Of a stretch of DNA of 64,000 nt, positions 1-7,238 are shown in pieces. Location: NCBI RefSeq assembly GCF_003026215.1, contig NZ_PYOC01000001.1, positions 930,001 through 994,000 on the forward strand, written 5' to 3'. The translations under genes were made by a program, and so were the position numbers. The notes under the pieces are model-generated. The model did not search any database. It was not told the origin of the DNA and saw only the letters and a program-made list of their open reading frames with translations. The stretch comes from Photobacterium indicum (GTDB lineage Bacteria; Pseudomonadota; Gammaproteobacteria; Enterobacterales; Vibrionaceae). Positions within the stretch are counted from its first letter, which is position 1; each line of letters begins with the position of its first letter.

Positions 1-274
1 TTTCCTTTGTTAACTAGCAGTTAAGAAATTATTGGTGTTCGTGTGGGGCTCCACAGAACCTGTATTTGGGAATCTAGCTGCAATACGGCTTACAGTTCTA
101 GCAAGAATGCCAAGAGAGTAATAGCATTTTACACGATAATAAAACTTCATCAATTCAATTTGTTAGAGGGTTAATATGCTTAATATGGAATATTCTTGTC
201 AGGGTGTATTCTCGGGTGAGGGGGAAGTCTTGCTTTGTAGATTCTAGTGACACTCCTTCTATTTCACCGTGGTG
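1..274. other. Left edge, no confident gene
   Basis: No supported gene. On the minus strand an ATG-initiated frame of 46 codons runs from 150 down to 10. Its deduced peptide is basic and aromatic at the start (MKFYYRVKCYYSLG) but there is no convincing ribosome binding site and I do not recognise it. The stretch lies downstream of the transposase remnant at 275-571 and may be decayed mobile-element DNA. Confidence 0.3.
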
Positions 275-571
275 CTAATACCAAAAAAGGTGAAATGCTT
301 CCCCCACAAAATCGGTTCTTCTCCGTTTAGTTGAGCTTGATATTTGGGTAAAAAGTAGAGTGAGTACCAGGAACAGATGTTTGCCTAATCTTAAGTTGAA
401 GTATTCCGTATCTCTCACTCCACGAGCACTTCGTCTAAGTAAATAAAGAGAGACATTTCCTGCTTCAACTCGAGCGTTGGTTAACTTGTATTTGGCGTAG
501 TTACAGACACCAACTTTTCTGTCTAGCAGCGCGTCGGCGAAACATCGAGTCTTGTGTTTAAACGTTTTCAC
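275..571 (-). pseudogene. ISL3-like transposase, C-terminal remnant
   Basis: The reading frame (GTG start at 571, 98 codons) contains the block KLTNARVEAGNVSLYLLRR followed by SARGVRDTEYFNLRL. This matches the pattern near the C-terminus of ISL3-family DDE transposases, where (I/L)TN.(R/A)(V/A)EG.N..I...KR...G(F/Y)R....F.LR is typical. Only about 95 residues remain against some 400 for a full transposase. The N-terminal two thirds, including the first catalytic aspartates, are absent, because the frame closes at a TGA just upstream (about 593). It starts 13 bp beyond the stop of the 59-codon gene at 585-764, so the element appears to have been inserted or recombined next to it. Not expected to be functional. 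Family assignment is by pattern recall only. Confidence 0.55.
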
Positions 572-584
572 TTCATCGACATAG

Positions 585-764
585 CTACGTCATAGATAGT
601 AGCGTGACTAGTGAGGCAAATGATAACGGAAACCCTAGGACAATATACCCGCTGATACTTGCTCTCTCGGCTCTTCCTGAAGCCAACGCCCCTACGATTA
701 ACATTGCATGCAACAATGTTGTTGCAAATACAACCGCTGATATAAATATTCCCCAATTAATCAT
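585..764 (-). CDS. Small two-helix membrane protein, unknown
   Basis: A 59-codon frame starts with MINWGIFISAVVFATTLL and has two hydrophobic stretches (about residues 5-28 and 38-57), separated by a short charged loop (SGRAERAS), so a hairpin membrane protein is likely. The start codon overlaps the end of the upstream gene by eight bases (ATGATTAA), a classic arrangement for translational coupling. That overlap is the main reason to accept so short a gene. I do not recognise the family. Small holin-like or toxin-like membrane proteins look similar, but nothing here proves such a role. The opposite-strand frame over this stretch is a shadow of it. Confidence 0.5.
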   Translation of the reverse strand: MINWGIFISAVVFATTLLHAMLIVGALASGRAERASISGYIVLGFPLSFASLVTLLSMT

Positions 765-1167
765 TCTTATTACCGTTCGATCTTTGCCTGCAAACTTTGT
801 GCCTGAAGTACAGCTCTGCTTTAAATATGTCTCGACGCCACTTAGCTAGTTTTTGCGTGTCTAGAATGGCTTGGATATGCTCAGTAGGCAGCTCTCTCAA
901 TGCGCTGATTTTGCGCCTACCTTCACCTCTACTAATCCAGAAGAAGCCCTCCCTGACATCCTCATGAGGCGCATCATCATAAAGCGAAAGATGAGCATCG
1001 TTCGTATGTGAGCGATATAGAGCTTCTGTGCCGCCACCAACTGCGTAAATAAACCCATCAGCTTGAGTATGTCTCACGTGCTCGTGTGAATAGCGACTCG
1101 TTAGTATGTTGTTGTCAGGCGTGCGTATCCTGTTGAGAATAATGTGCTGGTTTTCATCATCTTCCAT
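757..1167 (-). CDS. Hypothetical protein, 136 aa
   Basis: Soluble, charged protein starting MEDDENQHIILNRIRTPDNN. The middle (about residues 38-95) contains DGFIYAVGGGTEALYR and later FFWISRGEGRRK, and the C-terminal third reads LPTEHIQAILDTQ. This layout (an N-terminal segment, a 'GG.E..R' segment, 'F.W..RG..G' and 'L..(D/E)HI.AIL.TQ') recalls small uncharacterised phage-borne proteins, but this is memory of a pattern, not a search. It overlaps the start of the small membrane protein gene by eight bases, so the two form a mini-operon. Promoter and function unknown. Given the transposase remnant next door and the helicase module upstream, it is probably accessory DNA. Confidence 0.55.
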   Translation of the reverse strand: MEDDENQHIILNRIRTPDNNILTSRYSHEHVRHTQADGFIYAVGGGTEALYRSHTNDAHLSLYDDAPHEDVREGFFWISRGEGRRKISALRELPTEHIQAILDTQKLAKWRRDIFKAELYFRHKVCRQRSNGNKND

Positions 1168-1327
1168 GTTAGGTTCTTATTTTAACTGGCTAACACTGCT
1201 GAGAATTGTACTTGGTATTGAGTACGATTTCGTAGAAACGTAACCTCAACTGAATACATTGTTGCTCGGATGTACGCGTTATCAATGATGAGTAATGCAT
1301 AGTTTTAGTGTGTTGCACGATACATCT

Positions 1328-2734
1328 CTAAAAAGGTGAATCGAATGTTGCGATAACCCTTTCCCTGAACAGACCAAGAAGCTCAAGCGAATGGTTTACC
1401 GTACTCTCTAAAGATACTATGCTGTCATCTATATTATTCTGTTCAATCATTGTGATGTCTGGTTGCGGTTCATCATCAGTAGGTTCAATTAATCTAGAGG
1501 TTGTTTTTCTTGGTTTATGCTTTTCTGGCTGGTTTGGGGCTTCTTCAAAGCATTCGCTCTCTTTAATAATTACGGGAATATCAGGTAAATCTTCGCTTAT
1601 TCTGTTTGCAAACTCTGTTAATTGACATTCAGCGAAAGTAAACAACCAAGCATCTTGATTTGGCGCATCACTGAATCGCAGAATACGACCTAAGACTTGC
1701 CGAAAGTATAGCTCGGTTTTGATTCGACTAAGATGACAACAGACTTGAAGTCTGGGGATGTCAGTTCCTTCACTGACCATTCCAACACTTACGATCCACT
1801 CTGTTTCACTATGGCGAAATTCATTAATAACCATATTGGGTGAATTTTCTTGGTAAGTAGCTATCACGGCAGACTGGTGAAATTCATTACAAAGAATATG
1901 ACGAATTTCTAAAGCATGCTTTACTGATGAGGCAACAACTAACCCTCCAGAAGTTGGATTCTGTCGACGAATATCAGCGAGCTTTCTACATCCTAGTGAC
2001 AAGATGTGACGAATCGCTTTATCATTGGTAATTAGTGATTGGTAAGTAATCATTGATTCTTTTAGGAGTTCAGAAATACTTCCGAAGGTATCGGTTTGAT
2101 TGCCTTCATCTGTTACCGAAATTTTTTCATTATCAACGAGAACTATCTTGGGTTTACGACAGACATTGTCCGAAATTGCTTTTTTCAAGCCATAGATATA
2201 GTTACATCTAATTTTGTTATTCGGTTCAAGATACTCGGACAGAACAATAGGGGCCTTATCTGAGCGCCAAGGTGTACCAGTTAGCGCTAACGTATAAGTT
2301 GCCAATGATTTTATGTTAACAAGAATCTCTTCACCCCATGCATTCGCATTTTCTAATGTTGTGCCAGCACAGTGATGAATCTCATCAAAAATGACAAACA
2401 CTCGATAATTTTTCAGAAGTTGCCAAAAATCATCTTTAAAATAGAGCATGTTCTGGTAAGTATATGAGCTTCCTGCTGCACCAATAACGCCATCAAATCG
2501 TTGATTAAACCTGCGAGAGAAGGTGCTCTGGATGCTCTCAGAGATAGAAATTGATGGTGAAAAGCACAATATGAAATCAATTTTATCGTCCGTATACAGA
2601 CTAGCTGCCACTTCAGCTGCCATTATTGTTTTACCGGCACCTGGTGTCGCAAGACACAAAAAGTTTTTATTGATATCACGATAGTGATTAAGCACTAACT
2701 CGACACACTCAACTTGCCAACTTCTTAACTTCAT
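1328..2734 (-). CDS. SF2 DEAH-type helicase, accessory module
   Basis: A 468-residue superfamily 2 helicase/ATPase. Visible motifs are a Q-motif-like start (LRSWQ, 3-7), Walker A ATPGAGKT (29-36), DEIH box (117-120), motif III-like TGTPWR (152-157), motif V SEGTDIP (321-327) and motif VI QVLGRILR (346-353). The order and spacing match the ResIII/UvrB-like helicase core found in restriction and phage-defence proteins. After residue about 385 comes a low-complexity acidic and proline-rich linker, then a short helical tail. There is no nuclease, methylase or specificity domain in the protein. Its start lies 4 bp after the stop of the wHTH/coiled-coil gene (2739-3302), so the two are surely co-transcribed and probably co-translated. 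The biological role is unknown. Defence against foreign DNA is a reasonable guess from family and context. Confidence 0.8.
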   Translation of the reverse strand: MKLRSWQVECVELVLNHYRDINKNFLCLATPGAGKTIMAAEVAASLYTDDKIDFILCFSPSISISESIQSTFSRRFNQRFDGVIGAAGSSYTYQNMLYFKDDFWQLLKNYRVFVIFDEIHHCAGTTLENANAWGEEILVNIKSLATYTLALTGTPWRSDKAPIVLSEYLEPNNKIRCNYIYGLKKAISDNVCRKPKIVLVDNEKISVTDEGNQTDTFGSISELLKESMITYQSLITNDKAIRHILSLGCRKLADIRRQNPTSGGLVVASSVKHALEIRHILCNEFHQSAVIATYQENSPNMVINEFRHSETEWIVSVGMVSEGTDIPRLQVCCHLSRIKTELYFRQVLGRILRFSDAPNQDAWLFTFAECQLTEFANRISEDLPDIPVIIKESECFEEAPNQPEKHKPRKTTSRLIEPTDDEPQPDITMIEQNNIDDSIVSLESTVNHSLELLGLFRERVIATFDSPF

Positions 2735-2738
2735 CTAA

Positions 2739-3302
2739 TTACGACTTCTTATAATGGGACTGAATTGTTTTAATTGCTTTAATTTGCCCAAGTAGCTTTG
2801 AGCTACGTTCACGAGCTTGATGGTATTGCATTTCTAAATGACTTTTCATTTCAGGTAAGGTTTCATACAAGCGCATATATTCTTCTGATTCTCCGATGCT
2901 GGCGAGTAAATCGACCTGGTATTGTTTAAGCTTTTTTTCAAGTTCATGAATAATGCTTTGAGTCTCGATCACCGGTTCTGGCTCTATAGAGTTAGGTATT
3001 GCTTTTACTTGTTCAGGTTCTGTTCTTTTTATTCGTGGCTGCAGTTCAGCTTTGTAAAACAATACTGTCTTTGTGTAAGTTGGTTTCTTTAAATTCTCAG
3101 TTTCATTTTTGTCCAATAAACCCAAGTTCCATAATCGTAAAACCTGCCTGTAAACAACCTTACGAGCCTCTACTATGTTGTTTGTTGTCTCTTGGCAAGA
3201 AAGGTAAGTATCCCTTAGCTGTAAAACTGTAAAGTTATCAAACTGCTCATCCATTAGGATGTTACAGATATGCTCATTGATTACGACAGACACATTTGAC
3301 AT
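2739..3302 (-). CDS. Winged-helix/coiled-coil partner of helicase
   Basis: A 187-residue protein of unrecognised family, first gene of the helicase operon. The N-terminal part (about 1-75) looks like a winged-helix fold: VLQLRDTYLSCQ, VVYRQVLRLWNLGLLDK, consistent with helix-helix-wing and a 'gene end' tryptophan. A short proline-rich linker follows (about 95-115). The rest (about 118-187) is a predicted coiled coil (HELEKKLKQYQVDLL, MQYHQARERSSKLLGQIK). I chose ATG at 3302 over the in-frame TTG at 3314; neither has a strong ribosome binding site. The protein could recognise DNA or dimerise and load the helicase, which is an inference from architecture only. The promoter should lie in the 142 bp shared with the divergent XRE gene. 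Confidence 0.65.
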   Translation of the reverse strand: MSNVSVVINEHICNILMDEQFDNFTVLQLRDTYLSCQETTNNIVEARKVVYRQVLRLWNLGLLDKNETENLKKPTYTKTVLFYKAELQPRIKRTEPEQVKAIPNSIEPEPVIETQSIIHELEKKLKQYQVDLLASIGESEEYMRLYETLPEMKSHLEMQYHQARERSSKLLGQIKAIKTIQSHYKKS

Positions 3303-3376
3303 CACGTTTACCAAAGTAAGATCCGCTTAAAAAAGGGTCGGCATTAACGAAATAGTATGCCAACCCCAAGAAAAGA

Positions 3377-3388
3377 GGATTATAATCC
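3377..3388. promoter_or_regulatory. Palindromic operator, C-box-like
   Basis: GGATTATAATCC is a perfect 12-bp palindrome lying between the divergent helicase operon (start 3302) and XRE gene (start 3445). Controller (C) proteins of restriction-modification systems are small XRE proteins that bind boxes such as GACTTATAGTC and GATTATAGTC, so both shape and sequence fit autoregulation by the adjacent 68-residue XRE protein. A near copy (GGATTATAGTCC) is found at 3841-3852. Confidence 0.5.
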
Positions 3389-3417
3389 GTTGTTTTGTGC
3401 CGCGCAACTACGGATAG

Positions 3418-3444
3418 TTCTCGTCTTAAGGAGAGAGACGAGAA
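3418..3444 (+). promoter_or_regulatory. Hairpin enclosing the XRE gene's RBS
   Basis: TTCTCGTCT (3418-3426) and AGACGAGAA (3436-3444) are perfect 9-bp inverted repeats. The loop TAAGGAGAG holds the Shine-Dalgarno sequence, and the right arm ends on the base just before the ATG at 3445. In RNA the ribosome binding site would be exposed in a loop with the start codon at the stem foot, suggesting translational tuning. As DNA, the repeat could also be a second operator. Confidence 0.45.
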
Positions 3445-3651
3445 ATGAAAGACTTAGCGATCAAATTAGGTATAAAAATTAAAGAAAGACGGAAAATATT
3501 GAAGATCTCGCAAGATAAACTTGCTCTATTGACAGATATTGATAGAAGTTACGTTGGGCGTATAGAGCGTGGAGAGGTCAATGTGACCTTAGAAAAGGTC
3601 TATCAGATAGCTGAGATTTTGGAGTGTAATGCCAAGGATTTATTGCCCTAG
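3445..3651 (+). CDS. C-protein-like XRE regulator, 68 aa
   Basis: A 68-residue single-domain helix-turn-helix protein of the HTH_3/XRE family. The HTH is visible as ISQDKLALLTDIDRSYVGRIE (about 22-42) followed by RGEVNVTLEKVYQIAEIL and the ending LECNAKDLLP. Size and sequence resemble controller proteins (C.AhdI, C.PvuII type) and the regulators of small integrated elements. It has the strong ribosome binding site AAGGAG in the loop of a hairpin. It diverges from the helicase operon, with the palindrome GGATTATAATCC between them. The likely role is timing or repression of the helicase/wHTH operon and of itself. No methyltransferase or restriction gene is present nearby, so a classical R-M controller function is not supported. 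Confidence 0.85.
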   Translation: MKDLAIKLGIKIKERRKILKISQDKLALLTDIDRSYVGRIERGEVNVTLEKVYQIAEILECNAKDLLP

Positions 3652-4153
3652 ACTTATTTTTAGTCGTTACATTGAAGTACTATCGCTAAACTAGAAATAT
3701 CTTCTTGGGCCATCTATAAAAGTGGGTGAAGCCTGTTGCTTATTTATCTGACTTTAAGAAAGGCTTATGTGTTTCGGCATTTTAGAATTCTATGTTAGAA
3801 GAACAGAGTGATTATATTGATATAAATAAACCCCAAAAGAGGATTATAGTCCTCTTTTGGGGTTTGGTAAAGCTAAAGCAGATTATGTTCTGTTCGTGAT
3901 TTATTAACTGTTTGATTTATAAGATTCTTATAATCGAGTTCGATTTTCTGGCTGGAGGGGAAAGGTTAATGCAACACTTGAGGGACTGTACCAACTAGCC
4001 AATGTGATCCGATTACTGTCTCGTAGTTGCTCAATGTTATGTGTTGGTAGGCTATTTTGCTTTTTTGTAATTACTTACTATAGTTAGGGGTTGTAGTAAT
4101 TTTCTTGAGAAGATCAGGCATTTCTAAATTTACCGTATTTTTACTGCATACAG
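3652..4153. other. Gap between XRE gene and tRNA operon
   Basis: Holds the inverted repeat at 3828-3865 and otherwise no supported gene. On the minus strand an open frame without a usable start runs from about 4080 to a stop at 3928; its peptide (for example IEQLRDSNRITLASWYSP) looks protein-like and could be the tail of a decayed gene. This is the junction between the accessory module and the tRNA cluster. Confidence 0.35.
3828..3865. repeat. 16-bp perfect inverted repeat with C-box-like core
   Basis: AAACCCCAAAAGAGGA (3828-3843) and TCCTCTTTTGGGGTTT (3850-3865) are perfect complements around a 6-base loop TTATAG. The left arm plus loop closely resembles the operator region at 3363-3388 (AACCCCAAGAAAAGAGGA then TTATAATCC). 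It may be a terminator for the XRE gene, though the T-run is short (three T), or a second regulator site created by duplication. Confidence 0.6.
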
Positions 4154-4181
4154 AAAAGCCCACACCTAAGTGTGGGCTTTT
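4154..4181 (-). terminator. Terminator of the tRNA operon
   Basis: Read on the minus strand, AAAAGCCCACAC, a 4-base loop and GTGTGGGCTTTT form a perfect 12-bp stem ending in a U-run. It lies 13 bp past the 3' end of the tRNA-Gly gene. Confidence 0.9.
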
Positions 4182-4194
4182 CTTGAAGAATTAT

Positions 4195-4269
<75 letters not shown>

Positions 4270-4317
4270 AATTTGTGACTTAAAAGCGTATCGCTTACAA
4301 AGTAACAAAGTTGTAGA

Positions 4318-4402
<85 letters not shown>

Positions 4403-4420
4403 AGGGGTTTTACTAATAAA

Positions 4421-4496
<76 letters not shown>

Positions 4497-4541
4497 ACAC
4501 TTTATTCTGTTTGTATTCACGCTTACGCCTAAATACCAATA

Positions 4542-4632
4542 TGGCGGAGAGATAGGGATTTGAACCCTAGAAGGGCTATAAACCCTTGCCGGTTTTCAAG
4601 ACCGGTGCTTTCGACCACTCAGCCATCTCTCC
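4542..4632 (-). tRNA. tRNA-Ser (anticodon TGA)
   Basis: The reverse complement starts GGAGAGATGGCTGAGTGGTC and ends CGCCA. Class II tRNA with a long variable arm (91 nt in all), anticodon TGA within CTTGAAA (reads UCA), encoded CCA. First gene of the operon, right behind the promoter at 4644-4672. Confidence 0.97.
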
Positions 4633-4643
4633 TGATGCGAAGA

Positions 4644-4672
4644 ATAATAGTGAATACCGATTGTGTTGTAAA
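4644..4672 (-). promoter_or_regulatory. Sigma-70 promoter of the tRNA operon
   Basis: On the minus strand TTTACA (-35), a 17-bp spacer and TATTAT (-10) lie 11 bp before the first base of tRNA-Ser. The sequence after the -10 box (TCTTCGC) is C-rich, like the discriminators of stringently controlled stable-RNA promoters, although not the fully GC-rich form. Confidence 0.7.
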
Positions 4673-4822
4673 CCCCTTACATTTCTAACCGGCTAATATG
4701 TAAACCATTTGGAGGTATTCGCAATTAAATCGCTCTGATTTGGTCAATTTATTTTAGTTAAGATTAAATAAGTATTCGTAAAGGATAAATTTCAAGCGAT
4801 AGATTGGGTGGTTTAAGCCTTT

Positions 4823-4843
4823 ATACCAAGCATCTTGAGGTAT
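4823..4843. repeat. Vibrionaceae-type intergenic repeat, degenerate
   Basis: ATACCAAGCATCTTGAGGTAT is an imperfect palindrome and resembles the element at 58000-58025 (read on the other strand ATACCCAAGCTACCTCAAGG). Such elements are scattered through Vibrio and Photobacterium intergenic DNA. The rest of the 4633-4943 gap holds only the tRNA promoter and untranslated leader. Confidence 0.4.
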
Positions 4844-4943
4844 ATATGAGTGGGTTTGTCATTTTATTAAAGCAATTGCCTAAAACGACAAGGATGTTTA
4901 TGCTCTTTAGCTGTTGTAAAAACGATTATAAAAAGGAAAAACA

Positions 4944-5861
4944 ATGACTGGCTTAGTATATTCGATTGGTACTCCTGGGAAAAAATGGGAAGCAGAAGAA
5001 AAAGCGGCTTGGTTAGCAAACCAGACGATAGAGCGCTCTTACCTTGAGGAAGTGGTTACTAAACTTGAGCCCCTTAAAAAAAGCTTAGAACTGGTTCAAT
5101 ACGGTGCGCTTTCTTACGACGTCGAAAAATACCCACTCTTTGCTGTTAAATCATTAGAGTGGGATCTGACTAAGCCGACAATTTTAGTCACAGGTGGCGT
5201 GCATGGCTATGAGACAAGCGGCGTACACGGTGCAATTAAATTCCTAGAAACTGAAGTTCAGAACTACAGCGACACATTTAATATTGTTGTTGCACCGTGT
5301 GTTAGCCCTTGGGGTTACGAAATTATTAATCGATGGAATCCAAACACTGTCGATCCTAACCGTTCGTTTTATAAAGATAGCCCTTCAGAAGAATCGGCTG
5401 CTTTAATGCAATTTGTAGCCTCACTTGATGTAAGTATTATGGCGCATATTGATTTACATGAAACGACCGATTCTGATGAGTCTGAATTTAGGCCTGCACT
5501 GGCTGCTCGCAATGGTATTGAGTACGACGCAGACATTATTCCTGATGGTTTTTATTTAGTGGGTGATGCTGAAAACCCAATGGATGCATTTCAAAAAGCC
5601 ATTATTGAATCAGTAAGAAAAGTGACTCATATTGCTCCTGCAGATGCTGATGGCAACATCATTGGCGAGCCTATAACGCAAGAGGGTGTTATTAACTACG
5701 CAACCAAAGCGTTAGGGCTGTGTAGTGGTTTTACTGATTGTACGTACGCGACAACGACTGAAGTTTACCCTGATAGCCCACTGGTTAATGATGAGGAGTG
5801 TAACAACGCACAAGTTGCAGCAATAACGGGTGCGCTTAATTATATTAAAAGTGTAATGTAG
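4944..5861 (+). CDS. M14-family zinc metallopeptidase
   Basis: A 305-residue member of the M14 carboxypeptidase / succinylglutamate desuccinylase-like clan. The zinc site is visible as H87-x-x-E90 (GGVHGYETSG) and a downstream His in AHIDLHET (H172 most likely). A substrate-binding DPNRSF motif (137-142) and a candidate catalytic Glu in TTEVYP (E273) complete the set. No signal peptide, so it is cytoplasmic. The exact substrate (peptide, acyl-amino acid or muropeptide) cannot be told from sequence. It has its own ribosome binding site (AAAAGGAAAAACA before ATG) and terminator, and is monocistronic. Not AstE itself, since no other ast genes are adjacent. Confidence 0.8.
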   Translation: MTGLVYSIGTPGKKWEAEEKAAWLANQTIERSYLEEVVTKLEPLKKSLELVQYGALSYDVEKYPLFAVKSLEWDLTKPTILVTGGVHGYETSGVHGAIKFLETEVQNYSDTFNIVVAPCVSPWGYEIINRWNPNTVDPNRSFYKDSPSEESAALMQFVASLDVSIMAHIDLHETTDSDESEFRPALAARNGIEYDADIIPDGFYLVGDAENPMDAFQKAIIESVRKVTHIAPADADGNIIGEPITQEGVINYATKALGLCSGFTDCTYATTTEVYPDSPLVNDEECNNAQVAAITGALNYIKSVM

Positions 5862-5896
5862 CTACGTTATCGTTATCTCGTTCATTCTGAATCTAC

Positions 5897-5922
5897 AAAG
5901 GTCGCTAATAGCGGCTTTTTTT
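5897..5922 (+). terminator. Terminator after M14 peptidase gene
   Basis: AAAGGTCGC, loop TAATA, GCGGCTTTTTTT: a short stem with wobble pairs followed by seven T. Confidence 0.75.
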
Positions 5923-6084
5923 ATAAGTGAAAGAAATGTATGTTATTTTCAAAAGTAAAGTACTAACTCGTTTATAAACAAAGTATTGGATTCACACGAT
6001 ATAACCAGTATTTGTTTCATTTAAATGTAATAAAAAGCGCATATATTCCATCTACAAAATTTAATGATAGTAATGGAATGAGTC

Positions 6085-7095
6085 ATGAAAATGAACAAAC
6101 TGCTCGTGCTAATGGTACTGGCAAGTTCTAGTGCGACAGCATTTGAATTGTCAGCCCCTTCACAAAATAACACTGATAATTTGGTATGGACGGGACACCT
6201 AAGTCCAGATACAGATACGATGACCTCAGCAATACTTGCTGCTCATATTTATGGTGGTACGGCTGTTGTACCAGAAGCTATTAATCCTGAAAGCCAATTT
6301 GTCTTGGAATATTGCCAAGCAGTAGCACCAATACAGCTGAATGATTTTAGCCAGAAAGCCGTAGGCTTAGTCGATTTTAATCAAAAAACGCAATTGCATA
6401 AAAGCATAAATGAAAGCAGTATTGTTGCCATTATCGATCACCATGCGATTGGTGGAAAACCCGTTAATATGTCTCAAGTTGCTGCAATTGATATTCGAGC
6501 ATGGGGTTCTGCTGCGACCATTTTGGCTGATCGCGCTGAAAGTTTAAATCTTCAATTACCAAAGTCCGTCGCTTGTACAACTCTAGCGGGTATTCTATCT
6601 GATACTGTTGTTTTCCAATCGTCTACGACCACTCATTATGATCATACTTACGCTGAAAAAATGGCATTGCAAGCTGGTATCAAAGATATAGAAGCGTTTG
6701 GTCAAAAAATGCTGGAAGCTAAATCTGACCTAAGCCATGTTAGCGCTGAAGATATCCTGACAATGGATTATAAAAACTTTGAATTTGGTGGTAAGAAAGT
6801 GGGTATTGGTGTCGCTGAAACATTAACCGCCCAGCAATTGCTTGATCGACGTGATGAGTTTGTTACTGCCATGAAATCATACAAAGAGGCTAATCAACTT
6901 GATCACCTCTTTTTCTCTGTAACCGACACAAAGAATAAGCGTGCTAACCTTTTGTGGATTGATGCCGCTGATTTGTCGGTAGCAACATTAGCGTTCGACA
7001 GTGATGTTAAAGAAGGGTGGTTATCTCTTGATGGTGTTACGTCACGTAAGCGTCAGATTGGCCCTGCAATTCAACAAGCAATCGAAGCCGAGTAA
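6085..7095 (+). CDS. ppaC: Family II (Mn) inorganic pyrophosphatase with signal peptide
   Basis: A 336-residue DHH-family protein of the PpaC type, hydrolysing pyrophosphate to phosphate with Mn2+. Metal-site motifs are present: GHLSPDTD (37-44, canonical GH.NPDTD), D97 in VDFNQ, DHH (118-120) and ILSDT (about 173-177). The C-terminal substrate-binding SRKRQ is also present. Two things are odd. The usual VDHNE is VDFNQ here. And the protein starts with MKMNKLLVLMVLASSSATAF, a good Sec signal peptide with cleavage after ATA, whereas the family is normally cytoplasmic. Counting from the predicted mature end, the length is close to the family norm of about 310. A periplasmic pyrophosphatase, or a relative with another phosphate substrate, is therefore suggested. 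Monocistronic, with a terminator. Confidence 0.8.
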   Translation: MKMNKLLVLMVLASSSATAFELSAPSQNNTDNLVWTGHLSPDTDTMTSAILAAHIYGGTAVVPEAINPESQFVLEYCQAVAPIQLNDFSQKAVGLVDFNQKTQLHKSINESSIVAIIDHHAIGGKPVNMSQVAAIDIRAWGSAATILADRAESLNLQLPKSVACTTLAGILSDTVVFQSSTTTHYDHTYAEKMALQAGIKDIEAFGQKMLEAKSDLSHVSAEDILTMDYKNFEFGGKKVGIGVAETLTAQQLLDRRDEFVTAMKSYKEANQLDHLFFSVTDTKNKRANLLWIDAADLSVATLAFDSDVKEGWLSLDGVTSRKRQIGPAIQQAIEAE

Positions 7096-7123
7096 GGCTT
7101 ATACCCATTAGTATCTTGGTATT

Positions 7124-7158
7124 AAAGAGGCCGCTGTTTAAAATAGCAGCCTCTTTTT
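7124..7158 (+). terminator. Terminator after ppaC
   Basis: AAAGAGGCCGCTG, short loop, TAGCAGCCTCTTTTT: long stem and a T-run. Lies in the short gap facing the convergent malic enzyme gene. Confidence 0.8.
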
Positions 7159-7238
7159 ATTGGTTACAGCCCGAAATCAACTATCAAGTGCATTCAGGTT
7201 TTGTGTGTAAATTCTCTGCCCCTAGCATTAAGAGGCTC

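Noticed and set aside
604..849. Plus-strand 81-codon frame near the left edge
   Set aside because: It is antisense to the small membrane protein gene 585-764 and to the end of the 136-aa gene, and its composition is that expected for the reverse complement of membrane codons.
1328..3651. Restriction-modification system with C protein
   Set aside because: The regulator resembles a controller protein, but no methyltransferase, endonuclease or specificity subunit is encoded nearby.
3828..3865. Simple Rho-independent terminator for the XRE gene
   Set aside because: Stem is perfect, but only three T follow the G-rich arm and the core copies the operator sequence, so I list it as a repeat and not as a firm terminator.
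1..4150. Integrated element with att repeats bounded by the tRNA-Gly gene
   Set aside because: No integrase and no second copy of the tRNA-Gly 3' end could be found in the visible sequence; the left end may lie outside the window.
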